Source: JANNVK01 sp031414415 (GTDB lineage Bacteria; Acidobacteriota; Blastocatellia; Pyrinomonadales; Pyrinomonadaceae). Taken from it: DNA of 64,000 nt. The stretch lies in assembly GCA_031414415.1 (NCBI GenBank), contig JANNVK010000102.1, positions 1 through 64,000 of the forward strand, given 5' to 3'. This document shows positions 1 through 8,311 of this stretch, piece by piece. How positions within the stretch are numbered: the first letter of the stretch is position 1; each line of letters starts with the position of its first letter. The position numbers were made by a program, and so were the translations under genes. The notes under the pieces are model-generated. The model did no database searches. It worked only from the letters and a program-made list of their open reading frames with translations, and had not been told where the DNA came from.

Positions 1-142
1 GATTTTCATAGAATTCGTGCTTAACTTGCTTGCCTAATTCTATCTCTTGCGGACTCTTTTGATAAATCTTGTGCTGGCGATAACTATAATAACCAGAACG
101 AGTTACCTTCATCAACCGACACAATATCCGCACCGGATAAAT
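1..142 (-). mobile_element. IS3-family transposase OrfB, N-terminal fragment (cut by window edge)
   Basis: An open minus-strand frame runs from just after a TGA at 145-143 off the left edge of the window. It reads YPVRILCRLMKVTRSGYYS and continues with a basic stretch. This is the helix-turn-helix segment (Cys-R-x-L/M-x-V-x-R-S-G-Y-Y) at the start of the OrfB integrase of IS3-family elements. OrfA is not present upstream: the space is filled by the unrelated acidic gene at 148-303, so the usual OrfA-to-OrfB frameshift cannot occur. The piece is therefore either a remnant or an OrfB whose 5' part was replaced. An internal ATG lies at 112-110. The rest of the element, including the DDE catalytic core, would lie left of base 1. 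The family call comes from the motif only. Confidence 0.65.
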
Positions 143-147
143 TCAGA

Positions 148-303
148 TTACGCGTCAGAATCAAGCTCATCTTCTGATTCTTCATCGACATAAATTTCAT
201 AACCTGTTGAGTCGTCGTAGTAATAATCAAGTTCTTCGATGTCGTTTTTCCAAGACGATTTATCGACGTTTTCGACTGGTTTTTTTTCATCAATTTTGGT
301 CAT
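148..303 (-). CDS. Small acidic protein (51 aa), unknown function
   Basis: ATG at 303-301 and TAA at 150-148 give a 51-residue protein beginning MTKIDEKKPVENVDKSSW and ending in a strongly acidic tail (EIYVDEESEDELDSDA). It has no signal peptide, no membrane segment and no Cys. Roughly one third of residues are Asp or Glu, mostly in the second half, with a Tyr cluster (LDYYYDD) in the middle. I do not recognise a family. The clean start-stop frame, the TATAAT box directly upstream and the biased composition support it as real, although it is short. It abuts a transposase fragment, so its 3' end could have been created or altered by that event. Confidence 0.5.
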   Translation of the reverse strand: MTKIDEKKPVENVDKSSWKNDIEELDYYYDDSTGYEIYVDEESEDELDSDA

Positions 304-311
304 TTGAGAAC

Positions 312-317
312 ATTATA
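312..317 (-). promoter_or_regulatory. TATAAT -10 box very close to the ATG (leaderless mRNA?)
   Basis: On the minus strand a perfect TATAAT ends 8 nt before the ATG at 303 of the small acidic gene. Transcription normally starts about 7 nt after such a box, so the mRNA would begin at or next to the start codon. No Shine-Dalgarno sequence is visible. No good -35 hexamer is present at 16-18 bp, so this box is weaker evidence than the one before the FHA-ABC gene. Confidence 0.4.
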
Positions 318-410
318 CGAGATAAATTAAAATTGTGGCGAACCTTTGGCGATAAAATTGAATCTCTAAAAACACTCTCCAATATTTTTTGAAAAAGGGA
401 ACTAAATTTA

Positions 411-749
411 ATGAAAAAACTAACTTTAATCGGATTATTATTGATTGCACTGCTCGCAACTGCTTGTCCTGAACGAACAAATCTTGGAAAAATTCAGGCA
501 AATCCGCAAAGATATTATGATAAAGATGTTGTCATTGCGGGAAATGTGACCAATAGTTTTGGACTACCATTACTTGGCGGAATTTATAAACTTGATGACG
601 GAACAGGCTCAGTTTGGGTTGCAACGAGAAGAAGTGTCCCAAATAAAGGAGCACAAATTGGTGTCAAAGGAAGAATTCAAGACGGCATTAGTTTTGGTGG
701 AAAAAATTATGGACTTGGAATGACTGAAGAAGAAAGAAGGTTTAAGTAA
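411..749 (+). CDS. OB-fold-like outer-membrane/periplasmic lipoprotein
   Basis: This 112-residue protein starts with a lipoprotein signal peptide: MKK, a hydrophobic stretch and the lipobox LATAC, so Cys19 should be lipidated. The mature part (residues 24-105) reads as a small beta-barrel: 'NPQRYYDKDVVIAGNVTNS', then 'YKLDDGTGSVWV', then 'GVKGRI'. This is the pattern of periplasmic OB-fold domains (tRNA_anti-like/CcmE-like) in which a short 'xDDGTGx' turn joins strands. No enzymatic residue is apparent; binding or structural roles are possible. A purine-rich SD-like run (AAAAAGGGA) lies about 10 nt before the ATG. The stop lies within a heptamer repeat tract. Confidence 0.75.
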   Translation: MKKLTLIGLLLIALLATACPERTNLGKIQANPQRYYDKDVVIAGNVTNSFGLPLLGGIYKLDDGTGSVWVATRRSVPNKGAQIGVKGRIQDGISFGGKNYGLGMTEEERRFK

Positions 750-781
750 TTATTAATGATTAATTGTAAATTATTAATGTG
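747..781 (+). repeat. Heptamer-period tract at the lipoprotein stop codon
   Basis: Five consecutive 7-nt units (TAATTAT, TAATGAT, TAATTGT, AAATTAT, TAATGTG) start exactly on the TAA stop of the preceding gene. The tract is degenerate, but its period matches the other heptamer tracts near 23.4, 43.2, 58.5 and 63.7 kb. Confidence 0.5.
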
Positions 782-826
782 AAAATACTTATTGAGTTTG
801 TGAGACTTAATTTTTATAATTTGACG

Positions 827-1273
827 ATGCAAATTTTAATTTCATTATTTGATTCACATTTTCTAAATCTTCAAGCGAGATCGGTTGAACTCGTAAAAAA
901 TCATCAGGACGCTGCAAATTTGTGGCGTCCTTTTTCGTCAAATAAAAAATCTTTTGGCGAATATATTGTGAGAAGTGTCGCGGAAGTTGAGCAAACATTC
1001 AACGGAATCACCACACGCCTCTGGGATGATCCATTCGAATGGACGCTGCCCGAGCAATTGATTAATACCGATGGGATTCTTAGATATTTTGATGAGGTCG
1101 AAAAAGCCAGAAAAAACGGTTTTGCATTTTTTAAGAGTGATGATGATTTAACGCGTGAATTTCCCGCACCAATTGAGCTAAAAACGATTTGCACGCTTCT
1201 CTTAGAAACAATATCGCGAGCCGAGAACTTTCAAGGAAGAGCAATTTTAGCCGCTGAAATGTTGAAAGATTAA
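827..1273 (+). CDS. Conserved-looking small soluble protein, unknown (possibly DinB-like helical bundle)
   Basis: With the ATG at 827 the protein is 148 residues: MQILISLFDSHFLNLQARSV and onward. An earlier in-frame GTG at 779 would add 16 residues, but lies at the end of a repeat tract and is less likely. The sequence is helical, soluble and has no signal peptide. It carries a central motif 'TRLWDDPFEWTLPE' and a His near the N terminus (FDSHFLNLQ). The helical pattern with W-rich loops recalls DinB-superfamily four-helix proteins, but the three-His metal site is not evident, so that link is weak. It stands between a lipoprotein gene and a long gap; no operon partner is evident. Confidence 0.6.
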   Translation: MQILISLFDSHFLNLQARSVELVKNHQDAANLWRPFSSNKKSFGEYIVRSVAEVEQTFNGITTRLWDDPFEWTLPEQLINTDGILRYFDEVEKARKNGFAFFKSDDDLTREFPAPIELKTICTLLLETISRAENFQGRAILAAEMLKD

Positions 1274-1817
1274 TATCTAGATTATTTAGGAATATCTTCG
1301 AGTTTTGCCGTTAAGTCTTACTCCTTTATTAGATTGCGACGGCGAGAGCGAAGCTAATTCCGTGGTTTTCGACGTTTAATCGAAATCTGACACGACATTT
1401 GAGTTATGATTCAGCCAATTCTTGGCGGTCGCGGAAATTTCTGTTTGGAGTTGCTCCTGTTTCGAAACTAAAAAAATTTGCCAAAGCGTGGACAAAATTT
1501 ACTATTTTGTCCACGCTTTTTTTGAATTGTGGAACACTAGACAAGCCAAATTCTCTAAAAACGGCTCTCTGCCAGTTTTACCAACCGTTTAAATCATCTA
1601 CATTCGAGCATTTCTTCAAATAATCGTTTTTTACTGGGCTCGTTAATTTTCCTAAATTGACCGCAAACGCATGAAAAGAAAGCCATTTCGAGCAGTTGTT
1701 TCGGATTGAACTTCCACTTACAGAAAAATTTAAGAAAAATTACAGCGAAATTGCAGACTTTTTACAGGACTTGAACCATGTGAAAACAGGATACTCGTGT
1801 GCATCGGAGAACACTTT
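1274..1817 (+). other. 544-bp non-coding gap with a terminator; possible small RNA
   Basis: No convincing gene was found. The one 74-codon frame here (1399-1623) runs through the terminator hairpin and has no protein-like features. The segment 1320-1480 ends in a strong intrinsic terminator although no gene precedes it for over 200 bp, so a short non-coding transcript is possible. No tRNA, tmRNA or known riboswitch shape was recognised. The last 20 bp carry the GGAGA ribosome site of the delta-60 gene. Confidence 0.35.
1483..1523 (+). terminator. Strong rho-independent terminator
   Basis: A 16-bp perfect inverted repeat (AAAGCGTGGACAAAAT at 1483-1498 and its complement at 1504-1519) with a 5-nt loop is followed by a T run to 1523. 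An A run upstream may let it work on the other strand too. Confidence 0.85.
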
Positions 1818-4556
1818 ATGAACAAAATATTTTTGGTATTAATTTGTATTGGCTTATTTTTTAGCCAAATAACGAAAGCACAATCGGCACTTGACGGGTT
1901 TGATCCAAATGCAAACGGTACGGTCTTTTCAGTCGTAGTGCAAGCAGATGGCAAGATTTTGCTTGGCGGACAATTTACTACTATTGGCGGTGTAACGCGA
2001 AACCGTGTTGCTCGGTTAAATACTGATGGTTCGCTTGATACTGCGTTTAATCCAAATGCCGGAAGTCAGGTTGAAGCAATGGCAACACAACCCGACGGTA
2101 AGATTCTGATTGGCGGTCAGTTTCTGACGGTTGGCGGACAAGCACGCTCTAATTTTGCACGTCTGAATGCTGATGGCTCGCTTGATACTGCTTTTAATCC
2201 AAATGTAAACAGCATTGTGTCAACGATAGTACTCTTAGCTGATGGCAAAATTTTGATTGGTGGTAATTTTAATTCAATCGGTGGAGTAACGCGAAGTTTC
2301 TTTGCACGACTAAATGCTAACGGCACACTTGATACCGCAGTAAATTCAAATGTAGCGGGTCAAGTTCATTCGATAGCTCTTCAGACTGACGGCAAGATTC
2401 TGATTGGCGGATTGTTCACCGGCGTTGGCGGACAAACTCGCAATCGAATCGCACGTTTGAATGCTGACGGTTCTTTGGACGCAGCTTTTAATCCAAATTC
2501 AGATGCCGCAATAGAGTCAATCGCAATTCAGGCTGATGGCAAAATACTAGTCGGGGGAAGTTTCACAACCATAGGCGGTGTAGCACGCAATCGGATCGCT
2601 CGTTTGAATTCAGACGGCACGCTTGATACCGCTTTTAATCCAAATTCAAATAATCCGATACTGTCAATCGTAATTCAGACAGATGGCAAGATTTTAGTCG
2701 GCGGTGATTTCACAATAGTTGGCGGACAAGTGCGTAACAGACTTGCACGTTTTAATTTAGACGGCACGATTGAGCCATCTTTCAACCCGAATTCCAACGG
2801 TAGTGTCAGGACAATCGCTATTCAACAAGATGGGAAAATCTTAGTTGGCGGAAGTAACTCTACTATTGGCGGACAAACTCGGAATCGAATTGCTCGGCTT
2901 GAAAGAAATGGAACTATTGACCAGACAATGAATCTGAATTCAAACAATTCGATTGAAGCGATCTCGATGCAAACAGATGGCAAGATTGTGATTGGTGGAA
3001 GATTTACAACAATCGGAGGACAATCTCGAAATCATATTGCTCGTTTAAACACGGACGGAACACTTGATGCCAGTTTTGACCCAAACGCGGACAATTCGGT
3101 TTCTGCAATTTCTATCCAGCGAGACGGTAAGATCATCGTTAGCGGAAGTTTCCGTTCAATTGGAGGACAGGGTCGTTTTCTAAATGCACGACTAAATTAT
3201 GATGGCAGCGTTGATTCCTCATTTGAACCTTTCCCAGGCGATGGTGTTACAGGCACAATGGTTAACACGACATTTCTGCAAAATGACGGGAAAATACTTG
3301 TTGGTGGCAATTTTGAGGAGCTTGGGCAGCTGTTGTGCAAAGGTATCGCACGACTCAATAGCGACGGCTCGACAGACTTTGCATTTAATCCGAATGGCTC
3401 AGGCATTCAAACAGCTATGAATAAAGTCAACTCAATCGTTATACAAAACGACGGAAAAATTATCGTTGGTGGACTTTTTGAAGTTTTCGCAGGAGTATTT
3501 CATCCGGTTCTAGCCCGCCTAAACCCGGACGGGACGCTGGATCCGACTTTGCCCTCTGAGTCTGGTGAGGTATTTTCGTTGGCTCTTCAGGCAGATGGGA
3601 AGCTATTAGTCGGCAAAAAAGCGACGTTAACGCCAACGGAGCACCTAGTTCGCCGGAACCCTGACGGTTCGCGGGATACGAGTTTTAATACCGATATGAA
3701 TGGGGACGTTTTTAGCGTGTTCGCTCAAGCGGACGGGAAACTATTGGTGGGTGGCAATTTTAACGCTGTTGGAGGACTATCCCGGACGGGAATTGTTCGA
3801 TTAAATTCCGACGGCACAGTTGATTCGTCATTCGATGCAAACTCAAATGGTAGTGTCTTCGCTGTTTCGACATCGACAGACGGAAAACCTATTGTGGCTG
3901 GTACGTTTTCAATTATCGGCGGACAATCACGCAACATCATTGCTCGCCTGTCAAATGATACGCCTGTTTTGCAGAATCTATTTGTAAACGCAACAAGTAT
4001 AAACTGGACACGAAATGGTTCGGCTTCACAATTTTCTCGCGTAACTTTTGAAAAATCTACAAATAACGGCACAACTTGGACTTTACTCGGCAATGGCACA
4101 CCAAGCCTGGCAAGTGGAAACGGCGAAAATGCGATTCAATCGCCGACCGCTTCGGGCTATAGTTTGACCGGTTTATCGCTTCCCGGCGGACAAAATGTGT
4201 TAATCAGAGGAACAGGTTATTCAAGTAGCGGGTATGGAAATGGTTCACAAACATCGGAAGAGTTGATTAAGAATGTATTTTTGCTTGCTCCAACCGCCGC
4301 AAATGTTTCAATTTCGGGCAGAGTTTTAACTTCAAGCGGCAGAGGTTTGAGCAATGCTTTCATTCAATTGACTGATTCAAATGGCATCACTCGCACTAGT
4401 CGTTCAACTTCGTTCGGTTATTACCGATTCAACGAAATTGAGGCAGGTCAATCTGTTGTAATTGCAGTTAGTTCAAAGCGTTATCAGTATCAATCGCAAG
4501 TTGTAACTATTGATGAAAACTTGAATGGCGTTGATTTTGTGCCAGTCGGGAAGTGA
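1818..4556 (+). CDS. Secreted delta-60 (DUF5122) repeat propeller protein with C-terminal regulatory-like domain
   Basis: The ATG at 1818 has GGAGA 9-13 nt upstream; the earlier GTG at 1797 is unlikely. Residues 1-22 form a signal peptide (MNKIFLVLICIGLFFSQ then TKAQS). Residues 30-710 contain about fourteen repeats of roughly 49 residues with the pattern 'ADGKILxGGxF', 'GGxxRNxxARLNxDGS', 'DxxFxPN'. These are delta-60/DUF5122 repeats, predicted to form beta-propellers. A beta-rich linker (about 715-830) follows. The last 85 residues are a carboxypeptidase-regulatory-like beta-sandwich (ISGRVLTSSGRGLSNAFIQL, then FGYYRFNEI). The same terminal domain ends the giant protein at 32473 and the decayed gene at 6855. 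A secreted or surface structural/adhesive role is inferred. The stop lies 3 bp from the stop of the convergent regulator. Confidence 0.88.
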   Translation: MNKIFLVLICIGLFFSQITKAQSALDGFDPNANGTVFSVVVQADGKILLGGQFTTIGGVTRNRVARLNTDGSLDTAFNPNAGSQVEAMATQPDGKILIGGQFLTVGGQARSNFARLNADGSLDTAFNPNVNSIVSTIVLLADGKILIGGNFNSIGGVTRSFFARLNANGTLDTAVNSNVAGQVHSIALQTDGKILIGGLFTGVGGQTRNRIARLNADGSLDAAFNPNSDAAIESIAIQADGKILVGGSFTTIGGVARNRIARLNSDGTLDTAFNPNSNNPILSIVIQTDGKILVGGDFTIVGGQVRNRLARFNLDGTIEPSFNPNSNGSVRTIAIQQDGKILVGGSNSTIGGQTRNRIARLERNGTIDQTMNLNSNNSIEAISMQTDGKIVIGGRFTTIGGQSRNHIARLNTDGTLDASFDPNADNSVSAISIQRDGKIIVSGSFRSIGGQGRFLNARLNYDGSVDSSFEPFPGDGVTGTMVNTTFLQNDGKILVGGNFEELGQLLCKGIARLNSDGSTDFAFNPNGSGIQTAMNKVNSIVIQNDGKIIVGGLFEVFAGVFHPVLARLNPDGTLDPTLPSESGEVFSLALQADGKLLVGKKATLTPTEHLVRRNPDGSRDTSFNTDMNGDVFSVFAQADGKLLVGGNFNAVGGLSRTGIVRLNSDGTVDSSFDANSNGSVFAVSTSTDGKPIVAGTFSIIGGQSRNIIARLSNDTPVLQNLFVNATSINWTRNGSASQFSRVTFEKSTNNGTTWTLLGNGTPSLASGNGENAIQSPTASGYSLTGLSLPGGQNVLIRGTGYSSSGYGNGSQTSEELIKNVFLLAPTAANVSISGRVLTSSGRGLSNAFIQLTDSNGITRTSRSTSFGYYRFNEIEAGQSVVIAVSSKRYQYQSQVVTIDENLNGVDFVPVGK

Positions 4557-4559
4557 AGA

Positions 4560-6683
4560 TCAGCGGGCAACGGAAATCTCGAAAATCTGATATTTACCGT
4601 TTCGATTGCTTGAGAAAAAAAGCCTACTGCCGTCGGCGGACCATTTAGGGTTTTTATCGTCGGCGAGGTTTCGGGTAATGCGTAAAAGTCCGCTTCCGTC
4701 GGAATTCATCGTGTAGATTTCGGAATTGCCTTTCTGAGTTGATTGAAAGGCGATCCGTTTTCCATCGGGGGAAACGGCAGGTGATTCATCGGCAGATTGC
4801 GGGCGATTCGTGATTCGTGTAAGCAAACTGACTGAATTTAAAGCTGTTTTGAAGATTTCGAAATTACCGTTTCGTCCATCTTCTTTGTCGTTTGCAAAGT
4901 AGATTTCTTTACCGTCAGATGACCACGCAGGCGAAAAATTTGTTCCGCCGTTGTTTGCCGCAATTGGTCGCTGATTTGAACCGTCCGCATTCATTTGGTA
5001 GAGATCAAAAAGCCCGCGATTGTCGCCGCGATTCGTTACAAATGCAATCTGCGAGCCATCAGGTGAAAAAACTGGATTCGCATCAATCGCAGGATTATTT
5101 GTTAAAGTTCGTTTATTTGAGCCGTCGATGTTTGAAACTACAATTTCCGTGTTGGTATCGACTTTTCCTTGAAATGCAATTGAATTGCCATCTGAAGACA
5201 AACTGATTCCGGTGTCGTTTTGTAATTTTTGGATTACCGAAGATGTTTTTGTCTGAAAATAATATTTGCGAATTTCGAATTGGTCTTTTTCGAGTTGGGC
5301 GACATACACGCCAAACGTTCCGTCGCGACTTTGCAATAATTGAGAAATGTCAGCCTTTGCGTCTATTGCAACCAATGCCGGTTTTTCGATCTCGGCATTG
5401 ATTATAAAAATATCTTCGTTTCCATTTCTATCAGATGAATATGCGATTTTTGTTCCATCAGGCGACCAAACGCCTGTTCCGACGAAATTCGAATAGTTTC
5501 CCGCGGGCAGGGAAACGGTTTTGCCGCTGCCATCCAGATTCATTATATAAACGTTATTCTTTTCATTTTCGCGGTCCGAATTGAACGAAATTTGAGTCAT
5601 GTCAGGCGAAAATGTCGCAAAACTTTCCCAAGCCGGATTATTCGTTAATCTTTCTATGCTTGAGCCGTCTCGCTTCATCACATAAATATCGGCATTTCCA
5701 TCGCGTGTGCTGGTGAATAAGATTTTTTGACCATCAGGCGAAAATGAAGGATCGGCTTCGAAAGTCGTTGAATTGGTTATGTTCGTAAATTCGAGTGTCT
5801 CGAGATGTATGATGCCGATATCCATTGCGTCACGTTTTCCGAGCGGTTCGATTTGCACGACAAGTTCGCTAGAAACACGCGACCAATCGTTGTTTCCAAA
5901 TGGAATCGGAATTCGGCGTTGGTTGCTGCCATCAGCATTTGCGATAAATGAATATTTCGGATCAGACTCATCAGTAATCAGTGATTTTGTTCCATCTGGC
6001 GAAACACGCAGTTTTGTAGATTGAGCGTTTGTTCCTTCAGCATTTGTCTCAAATAGAATCGATTTCTTTCCTTTTTCTTGAACTCGGTAAAGAATTTTGT
6101 CTTTGTTTAGCCAACTTGGACTAGTTTCATCGGTCGTCTCGAAAGTTAATTGTCGTTCATTATCTAAGCCTTTCGCAAGCGATTGATTTTTCGAATAATT
6201 CCAAATTGCGGCGGCAAAAATAACTATAAGCGAAACAGAAATGAGTGCAAAGGCGGCAAATTTCAAAAAGTTTCTAGTTGGCGTTTTTTCGATCAGTTCA
6301 TTAAGTTTTGGTTCGAAGGAATTATGTTTTTCTTTAATGCCATTCTGATTTTCACCTTCTGAAAAAGTTACGTCGCCAATAAAGCGATAGCCAACTCGTG
6401 GAATTGTTTCGATATAGCGAGATTCGCCAGATGAATCGCCGAGCAATTTTCTCAATTCAGAAACAGTTCGGTTCAAATTTCCTTCTTCTACGATTGCATC
6501 AGACCAAATTTTGTCGAGAAGTTGTTTTTTTTCGAAAAGCTGACCTGGATGTTTTGCTAAATACAGCAGCAAAAGATAGGTTTTCGGACGCAGAGAAACT
6601 CTTTCACCTCTACGCAATAGCAGTTGCTGAGATGCAAAGAGGCGAAACTCGTCGAATTCGTAAACTCCCTGATTATCGTCCAT
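4560..6683 (-). CDS. Membrane-bound ToxR/CadC-type winged-helix regulator with PD40/TolB-like propeller
   Basis: This 707-residue protein has three parts. Residues 7-107 are an OmpR/PhoB-type winged helix (FDEFRLFASQQLLLRRGE, VSLRPKTYLLLLYL, ending in RYIETIPRVGYRFIG). Residues 140-163 are one membrane helix (FLKFAAFALISVSLIVIFAA). Residues 180-707 carry repeated 'SPDGxxIxFxSxRxGNxxIYxMNxDGS' units of the WD40-like/PD40 (TolB) propeller type. The topology predicts cytoplasmic DNA binding and an extracytoplasmic sensor propeller, with no phosphoacceptor receiver domain. This architecture is common in Acidobacteriota. Its target is unknown. It converges on the delta-60 gene, which it may or may not control. 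There is no obvious truncation. Confidence 0.9.
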   Translation of the reverse strand: MDDNQGVYEFDEFRLFASQQLLLRRGERVSLRPKTYLLLLYLAKHPGQLFEKKQLLDKIWSDAIVEEGNLNRTVSELRKLLGDSSGESRYIETIPRVGYRFIGDVTFSEGENQNGIKEKHNSFEPKLNELIEKTPTRNFLKFAAFALISVSLIVIFAAAIWNYSKNQSLAKGLDNERQLTFETTDETSPSWLNKDKILYRVQEKGKKSILFETNAEGTNAQSTKLRVSPDGTKSLITDESDPKYSFIANADGSNQRRIPIPFGNNDWSRVSSELVVQIEPLGKRDAMDIGIIHLETLEFTNITNSTTFEADPSFSPDGQKILFTSTRDGNADIYVMKRDGSSIERLTNNPAWESFATFSPDMTQISFNSDRENEKNNVYIMNLDGSGKTVSLPAGNYSNFVGTGVWSPDGTKIAYSSDRNGNEDIFIINAEIEKPALVAIDAKADISQLLQSRDGTFGVYVAQLEKDQFEIRKYYFQTKTSSVIQKLQNDTGISLSSDGNSIAFQGKVDTNTEIVVSNIDGSNKRTLTNNPAIDANPVFSPDGSQIAFVTNRGDNRGLFDLYQMNADGSNQRPIAANNGGTNFSPAWSSDGKEIYFANDKEDGRNGNFEIFKTALNSVSLLTRITNRPQSADESPAVSPDGKRIAFQSTQKGNSEIYTMNSDGSGLLRITRNLADDKNPKWSADGSRLFFSSNRNGKYQIFEISVAR

Positions 6684-6854
6684 TTTTCTACTTCAAAAAC
6701 TTTTACATAAAAATTAAGCGAAATTACCAAGTTTTGCAAGGACTTTTAGGCATTAACCAATAAAGAAGAGTCACATTGTATTTCTTAAAAGTCGGTTTTG
6801 TGTGTCTGGATTTCGGAAAAGCTTGTTTTAGAAAACAGTTTGAGGGGGCAAATT

Positions 6855-7516
6855 ATGTTGAAAAAATTACTTGGGTTTCTATTAATCGTTTTCGTTTGTG
6901 GAACAGTCCAAATTGCCAGCGGATTGTTGTCGTCAGTTTAGTCGATATCCAAACTAGTGTTGCGTCAACTCAGAATTGTCGAAACAAAAACAAATCAAAG
7001 TTTGAATATGTATTATGTGTAAAGTGCGTAGCTCATTAGATGCCCATTAATGTTTGTCTTGAGCCGATGTAATCGGCAACGGCGTAAAGCCTGGCGTGGA
7101 GTTTGACGGAACGCCAGGTTGTTGAAAACACTGAGTTTCAAGCTGTCGGAGATAGCGTCGGAATTGAAGTTGAGTGTTTCCGTCGCCCGTTGACACGGGC
7201 TTTTGGTCGCAAAACATTTACCTAGCTCTCACGAGCTAGGCTTTATGGCTTCGCTATCTACGACAGCTAAAATCAAGAAATTATCAGTTGTTTTTTACAC
7301 GTTACTGCGTAATCGGAATATAGCGACAATATCGCTTTGACACGACACTAGAAGAACAAATTATTCGGTTACTTCAGAACTCTAGATTTTCCTGCTGGGG
7401 CAAACGATGTAGTAAACGCTACCGCAAAAGGCTACACGTTCGATTCGCAGGTGCTATTAATCGGCAATTCGATTTCAGATTCTCAGATTACGGCAAACGC
7501 TGCTCTGAAAAATTAG
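6855..7516 (+). pseudogene. Decayed secreted-protein gene (signal peptide and C-terminal module remain)
   Basis: A strong SD (AGGGGG, 6843-6848) precedes ATG at 6855 and a perfect signal-peptide start (MLKKLLGFLLIVFVCG, then TVQIASG), which hits TAG at 6939-6941. About 400 bp further on, 7352-7516 reads 'KLFGYFRTLDFPAGANDVV', then 'ATAKGYTFDSQVLLIG', and ends with TAG. This matches the C-terminal domain of the delta-60 protein (FGYYRFNEIEAGQSVV and SKRYQYQSQVVTI) and of the giant surface protein. The two ends look like remnants of one secreted protein of the same group. The middle has been lost and is partly occupied by a palindrome-rich element (7090-7240). An 87-codon frame at 6776-7039 in another phase is not considered a gene. 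The 222 bp after 7516 hold only the promoter region of the next gene. Confidence 0.7.
7090..7240. repeat. Palindrome-rich element inside the decayed gene
   Basis: Three perfect inverted repeats follow each other: CCTGGCGT/ACGCCAGG (7090-7118), GCCCGT/ACGGGC (7185-7200) and CCTAGCTC/GAGCTAGG with a 4-nt loop (7221-7240). The DNA here is more GC-rich than its surroundings. It looks like a REP-like or miniature mobile sequence rather than coding DNA. Only one copy was recognised in the window, so the repeat nature is inferred. Confidence 0.5.
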
Positions 7517-7738
7517 AGGATAAAACACTGAAATCCATATTTTGCCAAAATACGTGGAAAAACTCTATGTCGCGACAGAATTCAGAATACGGTTGTGTGG
7601 CATTTTCCTCCAATTCCAGTAATCATTTTTCTTTTGAGAACTTTTGTCTCAATTGTTATTTTCTTGATTGAACTTTGCAAAATAAAAAAACGTAGCTAAA
7701 ATTAGGCTGGTTTCAAATTTCTGGAGTGAATAAATAAT

Positions 7739-8308
7739 ATGCATTGCCCAAGCTGCGGACAACAACAAGTATCAAGTGATTTGCGATTTTGCTCGCGTTG
7801 CGGAATGCCGCTGACTGCAGTTGCAGAAGTTTTGGCGAATGGTGGAATGTTGCCAATGGTAAATCCTCAACAGCTACTAACTATAACATCTGCGAAAAAA
7901 CGAGGCTTAAAGCAAGGCGGATTAATGATGTTGTTAGGTGTCTTTATTGTGCCCGTTCTCGGTGTCTTAATTGGAATGTTATTAAATGGACCAACTGAAC
8001 TTGTCGGTCTCGCAGCTCTTTTCTTTTTTCTGGGTGGTTTTTTGCGGTTGATTTATGCTGCAATATTTGAAGATGGAACTCCCACTTTTCTTTTGCCAAA
8101 GGAAAGAATAGTTCCAGAATCCCAAATGAATCTTCGCGGAATTCCAATGGTTAATGCTTTGCCGCCGACACAATCAATCCCAATTGAAACCTATCAAGCA
8201 CCCAATCAAAATCCGTTGTATGCCGCCGGAAATTGGCGAAGCACAACGGATTTGTTGAACAAAGATAGTTCAGAAAAGGCAACTCAAATGCTTGATGAAA
8301 AACAATAA
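7739..8308 (+). CDS. Zinc-ribbon protein with two membrane helices
   Basis: This 189-residue protein begins with a zinc ribbon (CPSCGQQQ, then RFCSRCGMPL: C3/C6 and C18/C21). Two membrane helices follow at about 60-82 and 88-105 (GGLMMLLGVFIVPVLGVLIG and LVGLAALFFFLGGFLRLIYA). A polar tail of about 80 residues completes it. Zinc-ribbon plus short membrane anchors is a frequent 'zinc_ribbon_2' architecture of unknown function. The ATG has a GGAG-like site (CTGGAGTG) 10-16 nt upstream. A possible promoter, TTGCAA-N16-TAAAAT, lies at 7675-7702. It converges on the gamma-glutamyltransferase gene, with three bases between the two stop codons. Confidence 0.75.
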   Translation: MHCPSCGQQQVSSDLRFCSRCGMPLTAVAEVLANGGMLPMVNPQQLLTITSAKKRGLKQGGLMMLLGVFIVPVLGVLIGMLLNGPTELVGLAALFFFLGGFLRLIYAAIFEDGTPTFLLPKERIVPESQMNLRGIPMVNALPPTQSIPIETYQAPNQNPLYAAGNWRSTTDLLNKDSSEKATQMLDEKQ

Positions 8309-8311
8309 CGC

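Noticed and set aside
1399..1623. A 74-codon open frame
   Set aside because: It runs through the terminator hairpin, lacks an SD and has no protein-like composition.
3199..3420. Overlapping same-strand frame within the delta-60 gene
   Set aside because: It is a shadow frame produced by the repeats, with no SD and no domain.
1818..4556. CRISPR-like regular repeats
   Set aside because: The period (about 147 nt) is coding and translates to delta-60 protein repeats; there are no short identical repeats with unique spacers. No CRISPR array or cas gene was found in the window.
6776..7039. An 87-codon open frame
   Set aside because: It overlaps the signal-peptide remnant in another phase; the SD at 6843-6848 fits the ATG at 6855 in the remnant frame instead.
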